From positions 1 to 10,678 of the forward strand of contig JANXVV010000094.1 of assembly GCA_025351525.1 (NCBI GenBank): a stretch of DNA of 10,678 nucleotides. Direction: 5' to 3'. The position numbers and the translations under genes are program-made. Origin of the DNA: Humisphaera sp. (lineage in GTDB: Bacteria > Planctomycetota > Phycisphaerae > Tepidisphaerales > Tepidisphaeraceae). Positions 6,656-10,678 of this stretch are shown one piece after another; the first letter of the stretch is position 1, and each line of letters opens with the position of its first letter. The notes under the pieces were generated by a model. That model was not told the DNA's origin. It was given only the letters and a program-made list of their open reading frames with translations, and made no database searches.

Positions 6656-7108
6656 ATGGCCAAGTCGCCCGCGAAAAAAAGCGTGAAGAAGACGGTTCAA
6701 AAAGGCGTTAAAAAGGCGGTGAAGAAAACCGCTCCGAAGCCGTTGGTGAAGGCGGTGAAAAAGGCGGTGAAGAAAGCCGCACCGATCGTGAAAAAGACGA
6801 AGTCGGTCGCCGGGAAAGTGGTCAAGCAGGTGGCCGCCAAGCCGGTTGCGCGATCGGCGATGGCCAGGGTGAAGGGCGCGTTTGATTCAGCGCGCAAGTC
6901 GGCGACGCGATCGGTGAAGCGAACCGCCGGCAGAATCGCCACCGTCAAACGGCAGGCGACGCAACGGGTGGAAGCCGTGACCGGCGTGGTGAAAGATGCG
7001 GCGGTGAAGACGGTCGACGTGGTGACCCAAGTCGTCGCCGAAACCGCCGGGGTTGTGTCTGGTGTCGTACACAGCGTCATCGACTCGCGCCTGGAGACGG
7101 CTAAATAA
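6656..7108 (+). CDS. Histone H1-like Lys/Ala-rich protein with amphipathic C-terminus
   Basis: A strong AAGGAG (6646-6651) precedes the ATG by 4 nt. The 150-residue product has two parts. Residues 1-65 are Lys/Ala/Val/Pro-rich with repeated VKKAVKKA-type units (KAVKKTAPKPLVKAVKKAVK), as in bacterial H1-like nucleoid proteins and the basic tails of some phasins. Residues 66-105 remain Arg/Lys-rich (RVKGAFDSARKSATRSVKR). From about 106 the charge drops and a Val/Ala/Thr-rich, predicted amphipathic helix runs to the end (VTGVVKDAAVKTVDVVTQVV, then VVSGVVHSVID). Binding of the basic part to DNA is well supported for such sequences in general. The second part is unusual for H1 proteins and might bind a membrane, lipid surface or itself. 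Low-complexity basic protein; orthology to any named gene cannot be claimed. Confidence 0.85.
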   Translation: MAKSPAKKSVKKTVQKGVKKAVKKTAPKPLVKAVKKAVKKAAPIVKKTKSVAGKVVKQVAAKPVARSAMARVKGAFDSARKSATRSVKRTAGRIATVKRQATQRVEAVTGVVKDAAVKTVDVVTQVVAETAGVVSGVVHSVIDSRLETAK

Positions 7109-7139
7109 TGGGAATGATGCAACCGGTCACGGTCCCATT
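7107..7139. terminator. Weak hairpin between convergent genes, possible bidirectional terminator
   Basis: AATGGGA (7107-7113) pairs with TCCCATT (7133-7139), and the loop holds a small ACCG-GTCA-CGGT hairpin. It overlaps the stop codons of both convergent genes. The T run after it is only three bases on the plus strand, so this is at best a poor intrinsic terminator. Confidence 0.25.
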
Positions 7140-7948
7140 TCCCCCACCGCCGGGCCATCGCGGACTTGCAGGCGAACGCGATCGTAGGCGTCGATCCAGC
7201 CGTCGATCGTGCCGGGTTGGCCGTCGATATCATATAAAAGCGTGAAGTGCGACGGGTCGGCCACATCCGCCTGCCCGGCGAAAAGATGGACGCGACGGCG
7301 ATCGATCCGGGCAAACACGCGGGTCGTCAATCCCGCCAGTTCCAGACGCGAACCGGGCGACCATGTCGCCGGTCGCCAGACGAGGGCATTGATTTCCAGC
7401 AGCCGATCTTCATTCGCGGAATTCTGCCGTTCAAGAAAGACGATTGCCACCAACCGTTCCGGCGCTCCGATCGAATGGCGGGCGTGGAGAAACGCGCCGG
7501 TGCGAATCGGGGCATTGTTGACGCCCTGCCGAACGTAGCCCCAGCCGAAGCGGGCGTAAGAGCCCAGGCTTTCCTCCCCCACCGCAACCAACGGGGGCAG
7601 TGTGCTGCCGGCGGACATCGTCGGGCCGAGCGTCGCGTAAGGCGATGGACCGATCACGCTCGCCACCGGTTTATAGCCGGCGGATAGCAATGCCGTCGCC
7701 TCGGCGGGATCATTGGCGTAGGCGAGTTGACCCCTCGGCGCGGCATAGTTCAGGCACTTGCCCTGGCTTCCGAGATACCACGCCTGCCGAACGATGGAAG
7801 GGCCATATTCCACCGCGGTAAACGCCAGCGCCCCGATCACCACCCAGATCAGCAGTCGACGGACCTTCCACCATTGCCGCGAAGGCGCGGTCACCGGCGC
7901 ATAGTCGAGAGGCTTTGAAATCGGGTCCGGCATCGCTTTGATCATCAT
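7127..7948 (-). CDS. Single-TM membrane-anchored hypothetical protein
   Basis: The 273-residue product has a short cytoplasmic N-terminus ending in WWKVRR, one clear transmembrane helix (about residues 31-47, RLLIWVVIGALAFTAVE) and a large C-terminal domain that would face outward by the positive-inside rule. That domain is rich in Gly, Ala and aromatic residues. It has beta-like stretches (RLVAIVFLERQ, VFARIDRRRVHLFAG, HFTLLYDIDGQPGTIDGWID). I do not recognise the family and see no catalytic motif; similar anchored proteins of unknown role are frequent in planctomycetes. Start: ATGATG at 7948-7943 with AGGG just upstream; the second ATG has the better spacing to it. It converges with the H1-like gene, with 18 nt between stops, and is transcribed alone. 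Confidence 0.75.
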   Translation of the reverse strand: MMIKAMPDPISKPLDYAPVTAPSRQWWKVRRLLIWVVIGALAFTAVEYGPSIVRQAWYLGSQGKCLNYAAPRGQLAYANDPAEATALLSAGYKPVASVIGPSPYATLGPTMSAGSTLPPLVAVGEESLGSYARFGWGYVRQGVNNAPIRTGAFLHARHSIGAPERLVAIVFLERQNSANEDRLLEINALVWRPATWSPGSRLELAGLTTRVFARIDRRRVHLFAGQADVADPSHFTLLYDIDGQPGTIDGWIDAYDRVRLQVRDGPAVGEMGP

Positions 7949-7955
7949 AGACCCT

Positions 7956-7961
7956 TTTATC
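7956..7961 (-). promoter_or_regulatory. Possible -10 element of the single-TM protein gene
   Basis: GATAAA (4 of 6 matches to TATAAT) lies exactly 7 nt before the first ATG on the minus strand, the same spacing seen at the Uma2 and panB genes. No convincing -35 is visible 15-18 nt further upstream, and an SD-like AGGG also fits, so this is weak. Confidence 0.25.
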
Positions 7962-7980
7962 GCAAAAAATTCAGATGAAC

Positions 7981-8113
7981 CACGAAGTCACGAAAACACG
8001 AAGGAAAACCACGAGGGATGGATGGGCATTTCACAACGTGAATCCTGATTCAATTTGTGAAATTCGCCGCACGACGTGCCGCATTCCAGTCTTCCATGTG
8101 TTTTCGTGGTGAC
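7981..8113. repeat. Composite imperfect palindrome with CACGAA repeats
   Basis: Three CACGAA units at 7981, 7989 and 7997 sit on an exact 8-bp period, with a CACGAG at 8010. CACGAAAACAC (7989-7999) recurs inverted at 8098-8108, with a GTCAC match continuing outside it after a 3-nt indel. Near the middle, 8028-8044 and 8047-8063 form a second palindrome pairing 15 of 17 bases around a 2-nt centre (ATTTCACA...TGTGAAAT). The outer and inner centres differ by only 3 bp. It lies between the divergent single-TM gene and panB. It could be an extragenic palindromic element, or the inner part could be an operator. No protein-coding frame fits. Confidence 0.65.
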
Positions 8114-8124
8114 TATTCGTATCT

Positions 8125-8152
8125 GCGGCGTCGCCGAAGGAACAGCCGCTAA
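8125..8152. repeat. Fragment related to the ends of the 1416-1652 element
   Basis: ACAGCCGCTAA (8142-8152) is identical to the outer edge of that element's right arm (1640-1650). GCCGAAGG (8133-8140) also occurs in its left arm (1429-1436). Here the pieces are joined differently and form a local hairpin (GCGGC 8125-8129 with GCCGC 8145-8149). It looks like a relative or worn end of the same repeat family rather than a full copy. Confidence 0.5.
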
Positions 8153-8174
8153 GAAAGACCTTTTCGATACCCTG

Positions 8175-8203
8175 CTGACTCCCTCCCTTTAAGTGAGTAG
8201 AAT
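8175..8203 (+). promoter_or_regulatory. Putative sigma70-type promoter of panB, leaderless geometry
   Basis: CTGACT (8175-8180, 4 of 6 matches to TTGACA), a 17-nt spacer and TAGAAT (8198-8203, 5 of 6 matches to TATAAT) end exactly 7 nt before the ATG at 8211. Transcription would begin at or beside the A of that ATG. No Shine-Dalgarno motif lies upstream, which fits a leaderless mRNA and supports 8211 over the GTG at 8193, which falls inside the spacer. Confidence 0.55.
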
Positions 8204-8210
8204 CACCGCC

Positions 8211-9083
8211 ATGCCCGTGCCGCTTTCCAAGAAATTCACGCTCAACGATCTCCGCTCGGCCCGCTCGACCGGAAACAAAATCGCGATGCTGACGTGCTAC
8301 GATTTCACCACCGCCCGCCTGATGCAGGAGGCCGGCGTGCCGATGCTGCTCGTCGGGGATTCCGCCGCCAATGTAATTCTCGGATATGATTCCACCCTGC
8401 CGGTGTCGCTGGATTTCATGATCGAGATCACCGCCGCCGTCCGGCGAGGCGCCCCGCACGCCTTTGTCATCGGCGACATGCCGTTCGGCAGCTATCACGC
8501 TTCGATCGGTCAGGCGGTGCGGAATGTCTGCCGCATGGTGAAAGAGACCGGTTGCGACGCCGTGAAACTGGAAGTGTCGGATGGACAGGGTCGAATGGTC
8601 TGTGCCTTGGCGGATGCGGGCGTGGCGGTCGTCGCGCACCTCGGTTTGAAGCCGCAATCGGTCGGATTGCTGGGGGGCTATAAGTTCCAGGGACGTACCG
8701 CCCATGAAGCCAAAGATATTCTGGCATCGGCGTTGCACATGGAGGATGCCGGGGCGGCTATGATATTGCTCGAGGCAGTGCCACCGGAGATCGCCAGTGC
8801 GGTTGTCGAGCAAACGAGTGTGCCGATCATTGGCTGTGGGGCCGGGCCGGCGTGTCACGCTTGTGTCATTGTGACACAAGATGGTTTGGGATTGACGCCG
8901 CACCGCCCGCGTTTCGTGCCGACCCTCACGGACCTGTCCGGTCCGTTGAGAGACGCGTTTGCAGAATATGTTCAGAGCGTCGCCACGGGATCTTATCCCG
9001 CCGCCGAACACGATTACGTCATGCCGCCCGCCGAGAAGGCGGCATTTTTAAAGAGTCTGAAATGTGAGGAGCCTCCGTTCTAA
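8211..9083 (+). CDS. panB: 3-methyl-2-oxobutanoate hydroxymethyltransferase (ketopantoate hydroxymethyltransferase)
   Basis: This enzyme transfers a hydroxymethyl group from 5,10-methylenetetrahydrofolate to 2-oxoisovalerate to form ketopantoate, the first committed step of pantothenate and CoA synthesis in the cytoplasm. The 290-residue product is a full-length TIM barrel of the family. Visible signatures are LTCYDFTTARL (28-38), LLVGD (Asp50, the Mg ligand), ILGYDSTLPVS (56-66), GDMPFGSYH (Asp89), VKLE (Lys119, Glu121), LGLKPQSVGLLGGYKFQGR (144-162) and LLEAVP (Glu188, the expected catalytic base). Some normally steady positions differ: VGDSAANV where VGDSLGMV is usual, LEVSDG where LEGG is usual, and CGAGPACHACVIV near the GAG loop. 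It is therefore a divergent but apparently active PanB. panC is not in the window. Confidence 0.95.
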   Translation: MPVPLSKKFTLNDLRSARSTGNKIAMLTCYDFTTARLMQEAGVPMLLVGDSAANVILGYDSTLPVSLDFMIEITAAVRRGAPHAFVIGDMPFGSYHASIGQAVRNVCRMVKETGCDAVKLEVSDGQGRMVCALADAGVAVVAHLGLKPQSVGLLGGYKFQGRTAHEAKDILASALHMEDAGAAMILLEAVPPEIASAVVEQTSVPIIGCGAGPACHACVIVTQDGLGLTPHRPRFVPTLTDLSGPLRDAFAEYVQSVATGSYPAAEHDYVMPPAEKAAFLKSLKCEEPPF

Positions 9084-9092
9084 ATCTATCCC

Positions 9093-9115
9093 GTAGCATG
9101 GGCAGCCCATGCTGC
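9093..9115. repeat. Short near-perfect palindrome between panB and htrA
   Basis: AGCATGGGC (9095-9103) and GCCCATGCT (9105-9113) pair fully around one base, and pairing extends to 9093/9115 through a wobble. The plus-strand sequence after it is A-rich rather than T-rich, so it is not a standard terminator for panB. It resembles an extragenic palindrome. It could still form an RNA hairpin near the 3' end of panB or in a leader of the protease gene. Confidence 0.6.
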
Positions 9116-9146
9116 AAAAAAGTTCGATTCATCCAGGAGTTCAGCC

Positions 9147-10678
9147 ATGACGCGTTTCCGAAGATCCTTGTCCGTGCTCGTTCTCTCCACCGCCTCCGTG
9201 ACGGCGGGTTGGGTCGGTTACCACGGGTTTCTCAACGCCGAATTCGCCCACGCGAAGGAGCAGGTTGAAGCGACCCGCGAGCAACTGAATAAGGCTGAAG
9301 ATCTGGCCACGGTCTTCCGATCGGTCGGCCATGTGGTCGAGCCCTCGGTGGTGAATATCAACGTCCGCAAAACGGTCAAAGGCGCGCGCAAGCTGCCGCT
9401 CGATCCGGATTTGCTGCGGCGGTTTTTCCCGCGCGGGGAAGATGGCCAGCCGCAGATCCCCGATGATCTCGATGACGGCACCGGCGCCGACATGGAACAG
9501 GTCGGCACGGGCAGCGGCGTCATCATGGATGTCGATGGTTCCACCGCCTACGTGCTCACCAACAACCACGTTGCCGGTGGCGCCGAAGAGTTGCTCATCA
9601 CCCTCTCCGATGGCCGGGAGATCACCAAGGCCAAGGTTGTCGGCGCAGATCCCAAGAGCGATCTGGCCGTCATCAAAATTGAATCGGATCGCCTGATTGC
9701 CGCCAAGTGGGGCAACAGCGACGACCTGCAAAAGGGGGACTGGATCATGGCCTTCGGCAGCCCCTTCGGCTACGTCGGTTCCATGACGCACGGCATCGTC
9801 AGCGCGCTCAACCGCACGAATGTCGGCATCATCGGTCAGCAGGGCTACGAGAATTTCATCCAGGTCGACGCCCCGATCAACCCCGGCAACAGCGGTGGGC
9901 CTCTGGTCAATCTCAAGGGTGAAGTGGTCGGCATCAACACCGCCATCGCCTCGCGCAGCGGGGGATTCCAGGGGATCGGTTTTGCGATCCCGTCGAACCA
10001 GGCGAAGCAGATTTACGCGGTGCTGAAGGAAAAGGGCAAAGTGACGCGCGGGTGGCTCGGGGTGAGCATCGCCGACATCGCCAAGAACCTCGAAGGAGCC
10101 AAGAGCTTCGGCTACACCGGAACCTCCGGCGTGCTGGTCGAGCAGGTGCTGCCGAAAACCCCGGCGATCGGCAAGCTGCAGGCCGGCGACATCGTCACCG
10201 CTCTCGACGGCAAGCCCGTTGAAAATGTGCAGCAGCTGCGCACCACGATCGCGATGACCCCGCCGAATTCGGATGTGGTGATGAAGGTGTTCCGCGATGG
10301 CAAGGACCTGGACGTGACCGTGAAAGTCGCCGAGCAGCCCGAAGACGCGATGGCCTCATTGGGTGGAAAGCTCCCCCGTCGCGGCGCCGATGCCGCCGAA
10401 GCGACCACCGAGGCGATGGGGATGAAGCTGACGACGCTCACCGATGAGTTGGCGGAGAAAGCGGGCCTGACCGATGTGACGACCGGCGCCCTGGTCACCG
10501 CCATCACCCCAAGAACCGCCGCCGCGCGGGGTGGTATGCGGGCCGGCGATCTGATCACCAAGGTGGATAAGCAGCCGGTGACAAATGCCAAAGAAGCGGT
10601 CGAAGCGCTCGGCAAGGGCGATCTGGCGAAAGGCGTTCGGCTCTATGTCACCAGCCGCGATGGATCGAGATTTCTGTT
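9147..10678 (+). CDS. HtrA/DegP-type periplasmic serine protease with two PDZ domains (3' end outside window)
   Basis: The gene starts at an ATG with AGGAG (9135-9139) 7 nt upstream and runs off the right edge after 510 codons. A short N-terminal hydrophobic segment (about residues 8-22) suggests export or anchoring, followed by a coiled-coil-like stretch (AKEQVEATREQLNKAEDL). The S1 protease domain shows the complete triad: His141 in TNNHVAGGA, Asp172 in DPKSDLAVIKI and Ser249 in NPGNSGGPLV. The LA-loop region (85-115) is acidic and Pro-rich. PDZ1 begins near 301 (RGWLGVSI, with LQAGDIVTALDGKPV) and PDZ2 near 423 (GMKLTTL, with MRAGDLITKVDKQPV). These proteases degrade or refold damaged envelope proteins, and PDZ1 usually controls activity. 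DegP, DegQ and MucD-like members share this plan, so I give no symbol. A 63-bp gap with a hairpin separates it from panB. Confidence 0.93.
   Translation, partial: MTRFRRSLSVLVLSTASVTAGWVGYHGFLNAEFAHAKEQVEATREQLNKAEDLATVFRSVGHVVEPSVVNINVRKTVKGARKLPLDPDLLRRFFPRGEDGQPQIPDDLDDGTGADMEQVGTGSGVIMDVDGSTAYVLTNNHVAGGAEELLITLSDGREITKAKVVGADPKSDLAVIKIESDRLIAAKWGNSDDLQKGDWIMAFGSPFGYVGSMTHGIVSALNRTNVGIIGQQGYENFIQVDAPINPGNSGGPLVNLKGEVVGINTAIASRSGGFQGIGFAIPSNQAKQIYAVLKEKGKVTRGWLGVSIADIAKNLEGAKSFGYTGTSGVLVEQVLPKTPAIGKLQAGDIVTALDGKPVENVQQLRTTIAMTPPNSDVVMKVFRDGKDLDVTVKVAEQPEDAMASLGGKLPRRGADAAEATTEAMGMKLTTLTDELAEKAGLTDVTTGALVTAITPRTAAARGGMRAGDLITKVDKQPVTNAKEAVEALGKGDLAKGVRLYVTSRDGSRFL

Noticed and set aside
7981..8015. 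CACGAA units considered as a CRISPR array
   Set aside because: The repeats are only 6 bp at 8-bp spacing, with no room for spacers and no cas genes nearby.
8031..9011. Long minus-strand open frame (326 codons) opposite panB
   Set aside because: It is antisense to a clear, full-length PanB. The translation is Arg/His-rich with no family signature, as expected from a GC-rich shadow frame.

Overview
The window is GC-rich bacterial chromosome with dense genes on both strands. Several things suggest Planctomycetota, perhaps the Phycisphaerae side: a lysine-rich histone H1-like protein, a Uma2-family nuclease, large secreted TPR proteins with Ser/Thr/Pro tails, and shared extragenic palindromes. 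This placement is inference; no marker gene proves it.

Layout from left to right. Positions 1-140 hold the 3' end of an unidentified plus-strand gene. A minus-strand Uma2 (PD-(D/E)xK) gene follows (330-854). It ends at an in-frame TGA, but the missing family C-terminus is still readable in the same frame down to a TAA at 234. Divergent from it is a plus-strand hotdog-fold acyl-CoA thioesterase (958-1389). The gap after it is filled by a 237-bp nested palindrome (1416-1652) with 30-bp perfect outer arms and 20-bp perfect inner arms.

Positions 1675-6496 form a minus-strand cluster transcribed right to left. It starts with a two-TM/TPR protein, then a second protein of identical length and plan, then a 103-residue three-TM protein whose ATG overlaps the preceding stop (TGATG), then an 870-residue exported protein with TPR-like and HEAT-like helices and a Ser/Thr/Pro tail. 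I recognise no named pathway for this set. It looks like an envelope-associated assembly and is the best candidate here for an undescribed system.

Divergent from the cluster is a 150-residue histone H1-like protein (6656-7108) with an unusual Val-rich amphipathic C-terminus. It converges with a single-TM hypothetical protein (7127-7948). The 260-bp gap from 7949 to 8210 carries a second composite palindrome and a fragment resembling the end of the first. It also holds a good sigma70-type promoter placed so that panB (8211-9083, ketopantoate hydroxymethyltransferase, pantothenate/CoA synthesis) would be transcribed without a leader. An HtrA/DegP-type protease with two PDZ domains (9147 onward) is cut by the window end.

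Two modes of translation start seem to coexist. The membrane/TPR cluster, H1-like and htrA genes have Shine-Dalgarno motifs. The Uma2 and panB genes have none, and instead carry a -10 hexamer exactly 7 nt before the ATG.
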